The translations under genes were made by a program, and so were the position numbers. The notes beneath the pieces are model-generated. The model saw nothing but the letters and a program-made list of their open reading frames with translations, was not told the origin of the DNA and did not search any database. Shown one piece after another: positions 9,855-19,394 of a DNA stretch of 26,488 nt. This stretch comes from Acidobacteriota bacterium. Lineage in GTDB: Bacteria > Acidobacteriota > Vicinamibacteria > Vicinamibacterales > Vicinamibacteraceae. Each line of letters starts with the position of its first letter. Position 1 is the first letter of the stretch. The stretch lies in assembly GCA_013695405.1 (NCBI GenBank), contig JACDAO010000458.1, positions 1 through 26,488 of the forward strand, written 5' to 3'.

Positions 9855-11048
9855 ATGCGACGACTGCTGACCTGTCTCGGTGTGACCGTCGTGGCTGCGA
9901 CTACGGCGACAACGGCAATCCACATGCGGTTGGACATCGAGGACGTGCCGGTCGCTCGCGTCATCGCCAATCTCAGCCGCGAGGCCGGCCAGGCCCCCGG
10001 CGACGGTCAACTGCAATGGGCGCTCGGCCGGGCGTATGCGATCGCCGCCAGTGCTGGCGGCGACAGCGTGACGGTCGATCGCAAGAGCGGCCGCCCGTTG
10101 CCCCGCACCGACGTCGAGCGCCTGCCAGCCCCGCGATCACCCGGCGCGGCCGGGGAGCCGTCGCGCACCGCACACCTGGCCCAGGCCGTGGCCCACTATC
10201 GCCGCGCGGCGCAGTTGCTGCCCGCAGAACCGCGAATCCGGCTCGGGCTCGCCTGGTGCCTGCAGCAGCAGGGCCAGACCAGAGAGGCGATCGCCGCCTA
10301 CCGGACCGTCATCAACGACGCGTGGACGTCCGACTCGACCCGCAAGGCGGTCGAGGACGGACTGAGCACGGTCACCACCGAAGCGGTGACGTTCCTGGTG
10401 CCGCTGCTCGACCCGGTCGCCGACCGCGCCGAGATTCGCACCCTCAGCGCGCGCAAGACCGCCATGGACCAACTGCCTCGCTGGATGACGCCGATCGTCA
10501 TCGCCTTGCACGAGCGCACACCGGGGTCGGCGCTCGTCGACGCCGATGCACGGGTCGCCTTCGATGTCGACGGCGGCCGCACCGGACAGACCTGGGAATG
10601 GATTACGCCGGAAGCTGCCTGGCTGGTCTGGGATCCGCGGCGCAGCGGCCGGGTCTCGTCCGGCCTGCAGTTGTTCGGCTCGGTGACGTTCTGGATCTTC
10701 TGGAGCGACGGGTATCGCGCGCTGGCGGCACTCGACGACGACGGCGACGGGTGGCTGCGTGACGCCGAACTCGGTGGGCTGGCGCTGTGGCACGATCGCA
10801 ATCGCAACGCGGTCAGCGACGCCGGCGAAGTGCAGTCATTGCGGCTGCACGGCGTGGTCGCGATCAATTGTGCCGGCACCCGCGGCGACGGCACGCGTGT
10901 GGCGGCGTTCGCCCTCGACGGGGTGCGCCTGGCCGACGGCACCAGGCGCACCACCTATGATGTGATCCTGCACACCGCCGAGCCGCGGCTTACCAGCGCC
11001 AACACAGGCACTCCCAGGTTCCTTCAATCAACGCGACATCCGGCGTGA
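9855..11048 (+). CDS. Exported TPR protein with paired EF-hand loops
   Basis: ATG 9855 (with a GGCGAGG-type ribosome-binding site; an upstream GTG at 9849 is alternative) gives 397 residues with an N-terminal hydrophobic signal. A TPR-like region covers about residues 90-160 (HLAQAVAHYRRAAQLLP, LGLAWCLQQQGQTREAIAAYR). Near the C terminus two canonical EF-hand loops are 20 residues apart: D294-x-D-x-D-G ... E305 (DDDGDGWLRDAE) and D314-x-N-x-N ... E325 (DRNRNAVSDAGE). These fit the calcium-binding pattern at positions 1, 3, 5 and 12. It follows the propeller gene by ~130 nt on the same strand. Function unknown; a calcium-dependent exported protein is inferred. Confidence 0.68.
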   Translation: MRRLLTCLGVTVVAATTATTAIHMRLDIEDVPVARVIANLSREAGQAPGDGQLQWALGRAYAIAASAGGDSVTVDRKSGRPLPRTDVERLPAPRSPGAAGEPSRTAHLAQAVAHYRRAAQLLPAEPRIRLGLAWCLQQQGQTREAIAAYRTVINDAWTSDSTRKAVEDGLSTVTTEAVTFLVPLLDPVADRAEIRTLSARKTAMDQLPRWMTPIVIALHERTPGSALVDADARVAFDVDGGRTGQTWEWITPEAAWLVWDPRRSGRVSSGLQLFGSVTFWIFWSDGYRALAALDDDGDGWLRDAELGGLALWHDRNRNAVSDAGEVQSLRLHGVVAINCAGTRGDGTRVAAFALDGVRLADGTRRTTYDVILHTAEPRLTSANTGTPRFLQSTRHPA

Positions 11049-11209
11049 GAGACTGCCCTGACCTCCTTGTCAATTTCCGTTCGGCCTGCGAGGGACCGGC
11101 CGTCAGAGCCAAGCCGAAAGGCGTCCCGGGATGAACTTTTTTGGCGCCGCGCCTCGCAGCCGCAACTGCCGGTGGTTGGGTTCGAGGAGCATCGGGACCA
11201 GGCAGCGCG

Positions 11210-12058
11210 TCACTGGTACCGGACACTGAACATTCCGTGGGCGGTGTACCAGGCCCGGACGCGCGACAGCACCTCGGGATCGGTGGCCACCTCGGCGTGA
11301 CGGAGGCGGCGATAGAGATGGCCCTCATGGGGTGCGGTGAGGACGGAGTCGAAGCGTCTGTCGAGGAGGAACGTCACCGCGTAGTCGAAGAGGCCGTGGT
11401 GCCACTGATACGGTGCCTGGATGCGTCGGGCCTCCGCGACGCTCGGCGCCGGCATGCCCTCGCGGTGAATGGCATCCAGCAGAACGCCGCCGGCCGTGTG
11501 CGACGCCACGCGGACGTCGGCGGGATAGGCCGCGACAAACGCCGTGGTGACGAAGGCTCCCATGCTGTGACCGTGCGCGGCAACGCGCCGGACGTCGACG
11601 TAGCGGAGGCGCGCAAGGACGCTGACCGCCGCGTGCGCGCGAAATGCGTTCGCGGGACTCGCACCTTGCTGGAGCAGCGTCCCGAGGGCACCACCGGGCG
11701 CGCCGCGGGCGTGGGTGTAGTTGACCGCGATCCCCACCAGCCCCCACGTGCGCATCACGCTGCCGAGCGCGCGGCCATACGACTGGGCGTTGCCGCCGGC
11801 GCCATGACTGAGAACCACTGCGGGGAATGGTCCGGGGCCGCGCGGCTTCAGCAGGATGCCCTGGAGATTGACGGGCGTACCGTCAAGCGTGCCGACGAGC
11901 GTCCACGTCGCCCCGGACGCGGACTCGGGGTCGCCGGCGATGGAGAGAGCGGGGTCGCCGGGGGCGCTCCGCGGCTCAGTGGTGGGAGGGTGACGCTGGC
12001 ACGCCGCCAGCGCACACAGCAGCGAGGCGATAAGGGCGGTTCGGAGCAGGCGCGTCAT
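11210..12058 (-). CDS. Lipoprotein alpha/beta hydrolase
   Basis: ATG 12058 starts a lipoprotein signal peptide: an arginine-containing n-region, a hydrophobic core and the lipobox LAAC with Cys20. The body has the alpha/beta-hydrolase fold of the dienelactone hydrolase/esterase type: the oxyanion segment SHGAGGN (about 84-90), nucleophile elbow GHSMG (Ser165), candidate acid Asp225 in HHGLFDYAVTF and candidate His247 in PHEGHLYRRL. A frame extension to 12082 adds 8 residues before the signal and is not preferred. It is anchored to a membrane facing the periplasm. Substrate not readable. It is divergent from the dioxygenase remnant with only ~50 nt between starts. Confidence 0.82.
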   Translation of the reverse strand: MTRLLRTALIASLLCALAACQRHPPTTEPRSAPGDPALSIAGDPESASGATWTLVGTLDGTPVNLQGILLKPRGPGPFPAVVLSHGAGGNAQSYGRALGSVMRTWGLVGIAVNYTHARGAPGGALGTLLQQGASPANAFRAHAAVSVLARLRYVDVRRVAAHGHSMGAFVTTAFVAAYPADVRVASHTAGGVLLDAIHREGMPAPSVAEARRIQAPYQWHHGLFDYAVTFLLDRRFDSVLTAPHEGHLYRRLRHAEVATDPEVLSRVRAWYTAHGMFSVRYQ

Positions 12059-12111
12059 GATCCATTGGACCACGGCGCACACGCGTATGCCGCCGCCGTT
12101 TGGAGGTGGCG

Positions 12112-12340
12112 ATGACCGATGGCCTTCTGCCGGACCAAGTCAGATCCTCGGGCCGTTCTACCCCGTACAAAAACCTGTCGACGAGGATGCTGACCTGACC
12201 ATCATCGCCGGGCGGAACGGGCTGGCGGGCGGCCAGATCATCGAAGTGATGGCAGATGTACTTCGCGGGCGAACCGCTGAACGAGACGGACCGCATCATC
12301 CAGACCGCCGCGGCGAACAGGCATCGATTGATCGCGCCGA
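12112..12340 (+). pseudogene. Intradiol ring-cleavage dioxygenase remnant
   Basis: ATG 12112 has a GGAGG ribosome-binding site at 12102-12106 and begins MTDGLLP, a usual start for this family. The frame then shifts by one base near 12132-12136 to give PSQILGPFYPVQKP...DEDADLT (12135-12254), ending GGQIIEVM, the N-terminal part of protocatechuate/catechol/hydroxyquinol dioxygenases. It then jumps, from about 12247-12253, to QMYFAGEPLNETD in another frame (from 12253), the C-terminal QMYF-x-GEPLN element. The central ~100 residues with the iron-binding two Tyr and two His are missing. The gene therefore lost a middle block plus one base; it cannot make an active enzyme. Confidence 0.8.
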
Positions 12341-12389
12341 CGGCCGACGCCCGACGCCCGATGTATCCCCGCCCGCGCTACGCTGGGGC

Positions 12390-12938
12390 GTGCCACTGCT
12401 CGTGCTCGGACTGGTTCTCGTGGTGCTGCTCGCGCCGATCGTGCTGTTGCCGCTGTCGATTGTGCAGCGCTATCGGGTCGGCACCGCGCGCCGCCCGGCG
12501 CGGGCCTGGCTGGCGACCCTGAATACGATGGGCTTCGGGGTGTCGGCTGGCCTCGCGCTGCTGGTCGCGGCGCTGACGAGCTGGTGGGCGCCCGGCACCC
12601 TGACCGCCACAGTCGCCGGCATGTGCCTGGGGCTGCTGCTCGGCACGATCGGCCTGTGGTCGAGCCGTTGGGAGTCCACCGCCGGCATCCTGCACTTCAC
12701 CCCCAACCGCTGGCTGGTCCTGGCGGTGACCGCGGTCGTCGTGGCGCGGCTGGTCTACGGGATGTGGCGTGGCTGGCAGGCGTGGGCCGCACCCGGCGAC
12801 GGCTCATGGCTGGCGACGGCCGGCGTGGCCGGCTCACTGGCGGCGGGCGCCGTGGTGATTGGCTACGGCTGCGCGTTCTGGGGCGGCGTGCGCTGGCGAA
12901 TCGGCCGGCGGCGCGCCGCTCGCATCCTGTCGATCTGA
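12390..12938 (+). CDS. DUF1453-like membrane protein
   Basis: Integral membrane protein of 182 residues with about four to five hydrophobic segments. Features include a first helix ending VLLPLSIVQRYRVG, a charged turn (ARRPARAW), ESTAGILHFTPNRWLVLAVT and ARLVYGMWRGW, and a Arg-rich end. The FTPNRWLVLA-type segment recalls DUF1453 proteins of unknown function. GTG 12390 is chosen because upstream codons in the same frame belong to the dioxygenase remnant. No ribosome-binding site is obvious, so the true start is uncertain. Previously it may have been fused in frame with remnant sequence by chance only. Confidence 0.6.
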   Translation: MPLLVLGLVLVVLLAPIVLLPLSIVQRYRVGTARRPARAWLATLNTMGFGVSAGLALLVAALTSWWAPGTLTATVAGMCLGLLLGTIGLWSSRWESTAGILHFTPNRWLVLAVTAVVVARLVYGMWRGWQAWAAPGDGSWLATAGVAGSLAAGAVVIGYGCAFWGGVRWRIGRRRAARILSI

Positions 12939-13043
12939 GACACCGCGTCATCACACCTGCGAGGCCGGGTCACGCCGCGCTGATCGGTCGCGCGCCGCGC
13001 GTCTGAGGCCGAGTTGCGCCGGCCGAGTCGCCGGGGCGAGTGC

Positions 13044-13082
13044 GGGGCCGAGCGCAGGGGCCGAGCGCAGGGGCCGAGTGGC
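13044..13082. repeat. 13-bp tandem repeat, three copies
   Basis: GGGGCCGAGCGCA is repeated exactly at 13044-13056 and 13057-13069, and a diverged third copy (GGGGCCGAGTGGC) fills 13070-13082. Further GGCCGAG copies occur on both sides between about 13012 and 13100. The array lies in the gap 12939-13095, just beyond the stop codon of the acyltransferase-like gene; otherwise this gap shows no gene or terminator. Confidence 0.75.
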
Positions 13083-13095
13083 GATGGCCGAGGCG

Positions 13096-14349
13096 TCACA
13101 CCCGCAGGAAGATCTTCCGCCGATACATCCAGAAGAGCAGCACCCAGTACGTCAGCAGCACCGCGATGCCCGCCAGCAGCGGCTCGAGCCCGGCGCCGAG
13201 GATCGCGAACACCCCCTGGCCGAGATGAGTCCGGAGCGACGAGGCGATGAAGTCCTCGAACAGGTGCGCGATCAGGTACGCGGCGATCGAGTTGACGCCA
13301 ATCACGATCAGCGGCAGCGCCCAGCCGCGATGCCGGCGCACCTCGATGACCCAGCAGAATCCCGCCAGCAGCAAGTAGCACAGCCCGCCGCTGAACAGCG
13401 TCCAGCTCGGCGTCCAGATCCGCTTGACGATCGGGTTGAGCCCGAGCCCGTGCACGAGCAGGCCGCCGGCCACCAGCGCGACGCCAACCAGCACCAGCCA
13501 GCGCAACGGCATGGCCGGATCGCTGTCGCGCAGGCGGCGGCCGGCAATCAGGCCGAGCAGCATCGTCCCGAGGGTCGGGATGAAACTGAGCGTGAGGTAA
13601 CCGCCACCGTTGGCGACGAACGGCGACTGCCGCGGGAACAGGTTGAGGAACCACTGGTCGAACGCCGAGCCGAGGTTGGCGTTCTTGTTCCAGTGCGCGG
13701 TCAGCCCCGAGGCATGGTGCGGCCAGTCGGCCGGTACGCCCACCGCCGAGAAGTCGAAGCCTGGCCCGGCCACCGGGTAGAGCGCCCAGGCCAGCCAGTA
13801 GCCGGCCAGGATGCAGCCCAGCGCGGTCCACAGCGTGCGCGTCGATCGCGAGGCCAGCAGAAACAGGAACGGGTAACCCAGCCCGATCTGGGTCAGCGTG
13901 TCCTCGAACGTGAAGTTGGTCAGCGGCCTGCTGATGGATCGCAGGAAGATCCCGAGCGCGATCAGCAGCAGCGATCGCCACACCGCGTGTGCGAAGGCGC
14001 CCGGCATGCCTTCGGCGGCAACGCGACGCGCGAACGAATAAGGCAGCGCCACGCCGACCAGCAGCGAGAACGACGGTTGAATCAGGTCGTGCAGCGACGC
14101 GCCGGTCCACGCGACGTGCGACTGGTGCCAGGCCAGCACGCCCCACAGCCAGCTGCCGGGGAAGGCCGCGGCAACCCTGGCCAGTTGCAGCACTTCGGCC
14201 ATCATCAGCAGCATCACGAAGCCGCGATAGGCATCGACGGCGACGTTGCGCGCCGTGGCGACCACGGCCGGGGCCGGAGAGGGTGGCGGCATTGCCGCCA
14301 GCACTGGACTCGAGACGATGTCGGAGGGCGGGGCCGAGCGCTCGGGCAT
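13096..14349 (-). CDS. DUF5009/HGSNAT-like membrane acyltransferase
   Basis: Polytopic membrane protein of 417 residues with about ten hydrophobic segments. The first transmembrane region is [17 protein letters not shown], the hallmark D-x-Y-R-G-F start shared by the DUF5009/DUF1624 family related to heparan-alpha-glucosaminide N-acetyltransferase. Other typical points are [26 protein letters not shown], a lumenal [16 protein letters not shown] loop and [14 protein letters not shown] near the C terminus. Relatives move an acyl group across the membrane onto a sugar. A frame extension to 15138 overlaps the receptor gene on the other strand and is rejected. ATG 14349 lies ~200 nt from the receptor start, facing away from it. 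Confidence 0.8.
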   Translation of the reverse strand: MPERSAPPSDIVSSPVLAAMPPPSPAPAVVATARNVAVDAYRGFVMLLMMAEVLQLARVAAAFPGSWLWGVLAWHQSHVAWTGASLHDLIQPSFSLLVGVALPYSFARRVAAEGMPGAFAHAVWRSLLLIALGIFLRSISRPLTNFTFEDTLTQIGLGYPFLFLLASRSTRTLWTALGCILAGYWLAWALYPVAGPGFDFSAVGVPADWPHHASGLTAHWNKNANLGSAFDQWFLNLFPRQSPFVANGGGYLTLSFIPTLGTMLLGLIAGRRLRDSDPAMPLRWLVLVGVALVAGGLLVHGLGLNPIVKRIWTPSWTLFSGGLCYLLLAGFCWVIEVRRHRGWALPLIVIGVNSIAAYLIAHLFEDFIASSLRTHLGQGVFAILGAGLEPLLAGIAVLLTYWVLLFWMYRRKIFLRV

Positions 14350-14372
14350 GGCGCACAGCGTACACGCACCCG

Positions 14373-14400
14373 TTGACAGACGCTTACATCCGTGTATGCT
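14373..14400 (+). promoter_or_regulatory. Sigma-70-type promoter of receptor/enolase unit
   Basis: A full-consensus -35 TTGACA (14373-14378) is followed after 16 nt by TATGCT (14395-14400), close to TATAAT. It lies 160 nt upstream of the receptor start and 25 nt inside the gap from the divergent acyltransferase gene. The plus-strand direction fits the receptor. Match is seen; activity is inferred. Confidence 0.7.
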
Positions 14401-14460
14401 CTGCGCACCAAAACCTCTTCGCGGCGGCCGAACGGTGTTCGCACCGCGCGAGGCGACGAG

Positions 14461-14525
14461 GAGTCCGCGCCGGCAGCAAGACGCGTGGACTCTCTTGCGG
14501 GTGACCGCGGGTGTGCCACCGGTCA
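14461..14525 (+). promoter_or_regulatory. Structured 5' leader of the TonB receptor
   Basis: The ~155-nt leader between the promoter and the receptor start contains two inverted repeats: GAGTCC (14461-14466) with GGACTC (14487-14492), and TGACCG (14502-14507) with CGGTCA (14520-14525). Either could form a stem in RNA or, for the second, act as an operator with 12-nt spacing. No known riboswitch class was recognised. Confidence 0.35.
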
Positions 14526-14559
14526 TCAGAGTACGACTGCGTTGAACGGGGGAGTTCTG

Positions 14560-17500
14560 ATGGCTGGACGATTGTGGATGAGGAGCGCCTGCGGTGTGCT
14601 GGCGCTGATCCTCGGTCTTGCAGGTACGGCGGGGGCTCAGGTGACCGCCGGGACGATCGTGGGCACGGTCAGTGACCCGGGCGGCGTTGTCCCGGCCGCG
14701 GCGGTCACGGTTCGCAACGTCAACCGGGGAACGGCATCCACCTTCACCACCGATGGCGACGGCTCCTACACCGCGCCGTTCCTGCCGCCGGGTACCTACA
14801 CCGTCGAAGTCGAGGTCGCGGGATTCAAGAAGTGGATTCGCGAGGGCGTGGCGCTCGAAGTGAACCAGCGCGCACGCGTCGACGTGCTGCTGGAAGTGGG
14901 CACGGTGGAAGAGACCACCATGGTGGTGGCCACCGCGCCCTTGCTCCGCACCGAGTCGTCGGAGGTGGGCGCGACCATCCAGGAACGCGCGATTCGCGAA
15001 CTGCCGTTGAACGCGCGCAACTTCGCCGCGCTGGTGTACCTTGTCCCGGGCGTCACGCCGGGTCAGGCCGGGGAGAACCTGTCGGGCGCGAGCACCTTCA
15101 ACCCTCGCGGTGCATCCAACTTCAACGCGCTCGGACATCAGGCCAACGCCAACGCGTGGCTGATCGACGGCATCGACAACAACGAGTACACCTTCAACAC
15201 GGTCATCGTCACGCCATCAGTCGAGTCGGTGCGCGAGTTCAAGGTGCTGACAGGGGTGTTTTCGGCGGAATTCGGGCGTGGCGCCGGCGTGGTGTCGGTG
15301 TCGACCAAGTCGGGCAGCAACATGCTGCACGGCACGGTGTTCGAGTTCTACCGCGACGAGCGCTTCGATGCGCGCAACTATTTCGCCCGGCCGGCGCCCG
15401 CACCCAAGCCACCGCTGGATCGCAATCAGTTCGGTGCCGCAGTCGGCGGGGCGCTGGTGATCCCGGGGCTCTACGACGGGCACAACCGCACCTTCTTCTT
15501 TGCCGACTTCGCGGGGCTGCGTGAAACGCGAGGGCTGACGTTCATCAACACGGTCCCGACCGCGAGGACTCGGGTCGGAGACTTCAGCGACTACCGCGAC
15601 GCCAGCGGCGCGCTGATCCCGATCTTCGACCCGCTGACCACCCGCGCCAACCCGGGGTTCGACTCGTCGAGGCCGGTCAGCGCGGCCAATCCGCAATTCC
15701 TGCGCGACCCGTTCCCGGGCAACATCATCCCGGGCAACCGCCTGAACCCGGTGGGCGTGAACGTCGCCAGCATCTATCCGCAGCCCAACGGCGACGGCAA
15801 CTTCAACAACTACAACACCACCGCCAACCGCGTCTCCACCGACGACAACATCGCCGCGCGGGTCGATCACCGCGCCACCGATGCCGACTCGTTCTTCTTC
15901 CGTTACAACTGGGGCCGCTTCCTGCTCGACGCGCCGCAAGGGCAATCGGCCTGCTGCCTGGAGACCCCCGCCGAAGCGGCCGCGCGGTTCGACCTCGGTC
16001 CGTATGTCGCCGGCATCCAGAACACGCGCCTGCGCACCCAGGGGGGCGCGGCCAACTACACCCGTGTCATCAGCAACAGCGTCATCAACGAGCTGCGGGT
16101 GGGTTTCGCGCGCACCACGCCGTTCACGTTCCAGTCCGACTTCGGTCGCCAGTCGGCGACCTCGCTCGGCATCCAGGGCATCAACATCACCGAGTTCACC
16201 ACCGGACTGCCCAATCTCAACATCCAGGACATCACCGGCATCAGCGGCGGTCCGGCCTTCCTCCCGGTCAATCCCAAGCAGACACACTGGCAGGCGGAGA
16301 ACAGCCTGGTGTGGCTCAAGGGGCGGCATTCGCTCAAGCTCGGGTACCGCCTGGTGGATCGCTACGTGTCGCCCTTCACCAACACGAACACGCGCAGCTC
16401 GATCACCTTCAACCGGACGTTCACCAACAACCCCGTGAACAATCAGGGTGGCGCGGGCCTGGCCACCCTGCTGACCGGGTACGCCAACAGCGGCGCCCGT
16501 GGCTTCCTTCTCGAACCCTACCAGCTGCGCACCCAGGAGCATGGCGCCTTCGTGCAGGACGACGTCAAGGTGTCGTCGCGCCTCACGATCAACGCCGGCC
16601 TGCGGTACGAGATTTTCCGGGCCGACACCGAGGAGCAGAACCGCATCGTCAACTTCGATCCGACGGCGCTGACCCTGGTGTATGCCGGAGAGAACGGCGC
16701 CAGTGCCACGGCCAACAAGAAGACGCAGAAAGGCAACCTCGCCCCCAGGCTGGGCATCACGTACCTGCTGACCGGCGATGCGCGCACCGTGCTGCGCAGC
16801 GGCTACGGCATCACCTACTTCCCCGACCCCCATTCGGCATCGAACATGCTGGGTCAGCAGGTGCCGTACACGATCTCGCAGAACTTTCAGTCCGAGGTCA
16901 ACCCGACCAGTTTCGCGAACGTGCGGACGATCAACAATCCGTTTCCGCCGGTCGCGCAGGTCAAGCCGGTCACGACGGCGGAACTCAACGCCGCCAACCC
17001 GCGCGTCATCGGGCATAGTTTCGAGAACGAGACGCCCTACGCGCAGCAATGGCATCTGGGCGTCGAGCGCCAGCTGTTCTCGACCCTCGTCACCGACATC
17101 GGCTACGTCGGCAGCAGCGGCAAGCACCTGGTGTTCTGCTACAACGCCAACGAGGTGCAACCGGGCACCGGCTCGCAGCCGTCGCGGCGGTTGCTGCAGC
17201 CGCTGGCCGGGGTCGCCACGATCCTGCAGTGTGACCCGCGTAATCGCTCCACCTACCACAGCCTGCAGGGGCGGGTGGTGCAGCGGCTCACCAACGGGCT
17301 GCAGTTCCTGTTCAGCTACACGTGGGGCAAGTCGCTCGACTACGGCGGGTCCGCCGCCAGCGGCGGTGGTGCAACTGGCGCGCCGCAGACGGTCACCAAT
17401 CTCGACGCCGGCCATGGACCTGCCGGCTACGACGTGCGCCATCGCGCGGTGCTCAGCTCCGTCTACGAACTCCCATGGGGCCCGGGGCGCCCGTGGCTGA

Positions 17501-17961
17501 ATGAGGGCGGGCTGCTCAGCTCGATCGTCGGCGGATGGCAGGTGAGCGGCATCCTGACGGCGACCACCGGCCGGCCCTTCAATGTGTCACTTGCGACCGG
17601 CGTGAACAACGGCGCGCCCAGCTGGCCCAACCGGATCGGCAGCGGCGCCCTCGACAATCCGACGGTCAACCTGTGGTTCAACCCGGCGGACTTCGTGGCA
17701 CCGCCAGCCAACACCTATGGCGACGTGGGCCGCGGGATCTTGTATTCGCCCGGACACACCAATGTCGATCTGTCGATCACGAAGCGCTTTTTCATTGTCG
17801 GCCGCGCCAACGCGCAGGTGCGGTTCGACAGCTTCAATCTGTTCAACACACCGGGCTTCGGCTTTCCCAATGCCACCATCGGATCACCCACCGTGGGTCG
17901 CATCACGTCCACGGTCGTCGACAACCGCAGCCTGCAGTTCGCGATCAAGCTCGATTTCTGA
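14560..17961 (+). CDS. Oar-like TonB-dependent receptor
   Basis: Outer-membrane transport protein of 1133 residues. ATG 14560 follows a GGGGGAG ribosome-binding site and opens a signal peptide cut near residue 27 (AGTAGAQ). Then comes a carboxypeptidase-regulatory-like domain (about 30-115: [40 protein letters not shown]), and a plug domain with the characteristic [18 protein letters not shown] and GANNF-like [42 protein letters not shown]. The rest is the beta barrel, ending in an F-containing final strand (LQFAIKLDF). Large Oar-like receptors take up big or unknown substrates in Acidobacteriota. The frame upstream of the chosen ATG is open to 14392 but is leader, not protein. It precedes the enolase-like gene by 18 nt. 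Confidence 0.92.
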   Translation: MAGRLWMRSACGVLALILGLAGTAGAQVTAGTIVGTVSDPGGVVPAAAVTVRNVNRGTASTFTTDGDGSYTAPFLPPGTYTVEVEVAGFKKWIREGVALEVNQRARVDVLLEVGTVEETTMVVATAPLLRTESSEVGATIQERAIRELPLNARNFAALVYLVPGVTPGQAGENLSGASTFNPRGASNFNALGHQANANAWLIDGIDNNEYTFNTVIVTPSVESVREFKVLTGVFSAEFGRGAGVVSVSTKSGSNMLHGTVFEFYRDERFDARNYFARPAPAPKPPLDRNQFGAAVGGALVIPGLYDGHNRTFFFADFAGLRETRGLTFINTVPTARTRVGDFSDYRDASGALIPIFDPLTTRANPGFDSSRPVSAANPQFLRDPFPGNIIPGNRLNPVGVNVASIYPQPNGDGNFNNYNTTANRVSTDDNIAARVDHRATDADSFFFRYNWGRFLLDAPQGQSACCLETPAEAAARFDLGPYVAGIQNTRLRTQGGAANYTRVISNSVINELRVGFARTTPFTFQSDFGRQSATSLGIQGINITEFTTGLPNLNIQDITGISGGPAFLPVNPKQTHWQAENSLVWLKGRHSLKLGYRLVDRYVSPFTNTNTRSSITFNRTFTNNPVNNQGGAGLATLLTGYANSGARGFLLEPYQLRTQEHGAFVQDDVKVSSRLTINAGLRYEIFRADTEEQNRIVNFDPTALTLVYAGENGASATANKKTQKGNLAPRLGITYLLTGDARTVLRSGYGITYFPDPHSASNMLGQQVPYTISQNFQSEVNPTSFANVRTINNPFPPVAQVKPVTTAELNAANPRVIGHSFENETPYAQQWHLGVERQLFSTLVTDIGYVGSSGKHLVFCYNANEVQPGTGSQPSRRLLQPLAGVATILQCDPRNRSTYHSLQGRVVQRLTNGLQFLFSYTWGKSLDYGGSAASGGGATGAPQTVTNLDAGHGPAGYDVRHRAVLSSVYELPWGPGRPWLNEGGLLSSIVGGWQVSGILTATTGRPFNVSLATGVNNGAPSWPNRIGSGALDNPTVNLWFNPADFVAPPANTYGDVGRGILYSPGHTNVDLSITKRFFIVGRANAQVRFDSFNLFNTPGFGFPNATIGSPTVGRITSTVVDNRSLQFAIKLDF

Positions 17962-17979
17962 TCAAAAGGACGCTTTCGC

Positions 17980-19377
17980 ATGACCAAGCCAGCGCAACCC
18001 GCGCTCAGTCGACCGGCCAGTGTGGAGCGCCGGTCCTTCTTCCGCACACTCGGGCTGACCGCGGGCGCGGCCGTGGCCCTTCGCGGCGAGGCATCTGCGG
18101 ACGCTGCCGCCGCGTTCGTCCAGTCGAATGTCGCGCGCGCGTCGGAGCCGTCGCAGCTGAAGATCACCGACCTCCGCACCGCGGTGGTCGAGAAGGCGCC
18201 GATGACGTGCCCGCTGATCCGCATCGACACCAACCAGGGCCTGGTCGGGTGGGGTGAGGTCCGCGACGGGGCGAGCGAGACCTACGCCTTGTTCCTCAAG
18301 AGCCGCCTGGTCGGCGAGAACCCCTGCCACGTCGACAAGATCTTCCGCAAGATCAAGCAGTTCGGTGGCCACGCGCGGCAGGCGGGCGGCGTGTGCGGCG
18401 TCGAGATGGCCCTGGTCGACCTGGCCGGCAAGGCGTGGGGCGTGCCGGCCTGGCAGCTGCTCGGCGGCAAGTTCCGCGACCGCGTGCGGCTCTACGCCGA
18501 CACGGTACAGACCGACGACCCGAAAGAGCAGGGCCGGCGACTCCGCGAACGTATGGATCGCGGCATCACCTACCTCAAGCAGGACTTCGGTATCGGCCTG
18601 CTACGCGACAAGCCGGGCATGCTGAGCGCGCCGCTCGGCATGACCTACTCTGGCGGCGGCCGCGTGATGCACCCCTTCACGGGCATCGAAATCAGCGATC
18701 GCGGGGTCGCGTATCTGTCGGACTGGATCGGGCAGATTCGCGAGGTCATCGGGATGGAGATTCCCCTCTCGTCGGATCACTACGGTCACATCGGCGTCAA
18801 CAGCTGCATCCGGCTCGCCCGTGCCATGGAGAAGCACAACATGGCGTGGATGGAAGACATGGTGCCGTGGCAGTTCGGCGAGCTGATGAAGCAGATCCGT
18901 GATGCGGTGGACGTGCCGATCCTGACTGGCGAGGACATCTATCTCAAGGAGGAGTTCGTCAAGCTCATCGACATGGGCGCCGTGGACATGATCCATCCGG
19001 ATCTGGCCAGCTCCGGCGGCCTGATCGAGACCAAGAAGATCGGCGACTATGCCCAGGAGCATGGCGTCGCCATGGCCATGCACTTCGCCGGTACGCCGGT
19101 GTCGTTCATGGCCAACGTCCACTGCGCCGCGGCCACGGAGAACTTCATCGCCCTCGAGCATCACTCGATGGACGTGCCCTGGTGGGAGAGCCTGGTCACG
19201 CCGACGGGTGGGCAGCCGCTGATCGACAAGGGCTTCGCGGTGGTACCCGACGCGCCCGGCCTCGGCATCGAGGTGAACGAGGCGGTTGTCAGGGCGCACC
19301 TGCGCCCCGACAGCGAGTATTTCGCCCCGACGCCACAGTGGGACAAGGAGCGCTCGAACGATCGCCTCTGGAGCTGA
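17980..19377 (+). CDS. Tat-exported enolase-superfamily enzyme (MR/MLE group)
   Basis: 465 residues. Residues 16-35 show a twin-arginine signal (ERRSFFRTLGL followed by an Ala-rich core), so it is probably exported folded to the periplasm. The mature part has the mandelate-racemase/muconate-lactonising fold: a capping domain (LKITDLRTAVVE...GLVGWGEV), then barrel ligands Asp266 (SSDHYGHIG), Glu292 (WMEDMVPW) and Glu318 (LTGEDIY), with the candidate base His368 (MAMHFAGTP) and Glu393. The strand-two motif reads ITYLKQDFGIG instead of a plain K-x-K. Sugar-acid dehydratases are the nearest functional group. The gene follows the receptor by 18 nt with an AAAAGG ribosome-binding site, implying one transcript. 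Confidence 0.87.
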   Translation: MTKPAQPALSRPASVERRSFFRTLGLTAGAAVALRGEASADAAAAFVQSNVARASEPSQLKITDLRTAVVEKAPMTCPLIRIDTNQGLVGWGEVRDGASETYALFLKSRLVGENPCHVDKIFRKIKQFGGHARQAGGVCGVEMALVDLAGKAWGVPAWQLLGGKFRDRVRLYADTVQTDDPKEQGRRLRERMDRGITYLKQDFGIGLLRDKPGMLSAPLGMTYSGGGRVMHPFTGIEISDRGVAYLSDWIGQIREVIGMEIPLSSDHYGHIGVNSCIRLARAMEKHNMAWMEDMVPWQFGELMKQIRDAVDVPILTGEDIYLKEEFVKLIDMGAVDMIHPDLASSGGLIETKKIGDYAQEHGVAMAMHFAGTPVSFMANVHCAAATENFIALEHHSMDVPWWESLVTPTGGQPLIDKGFAVVPDAPGLGIEVNEAVVRAHLRPDSEYFAPTPQWDKERSNDRLWS

Positions 19378-19394
19378 GGCCTGAGGCGCGTGTC

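Noticed and set aside
12057..12938. A single 293-residue gene across the dioxygenase remnant and the membrane protein
   Set aside because: The first ~95 codons include a dioxygenase fragment and then out-of-frame remnant sequence; the membrane protein homology begins only at about 12390.
13012..13100. Possible CRISPR array
   Set aside because: The repeats are only 13 bp, directly adjacent with no spacers, and no cas gene is present.
14350..15138. N-terminal extension of the acyltransferase-like gene to 680 residues
   Set aside because: It would overlap the promoter and first ~580 nt of the receptor gene on the opposite strand and has no domain; the conserved start region follows ATG 14349.
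15217..17442. A 741-codon open frame on the minus strand within the first receptor
   Set aside because: Antisense shadow of the receptor with no domain and no start signal of its own.
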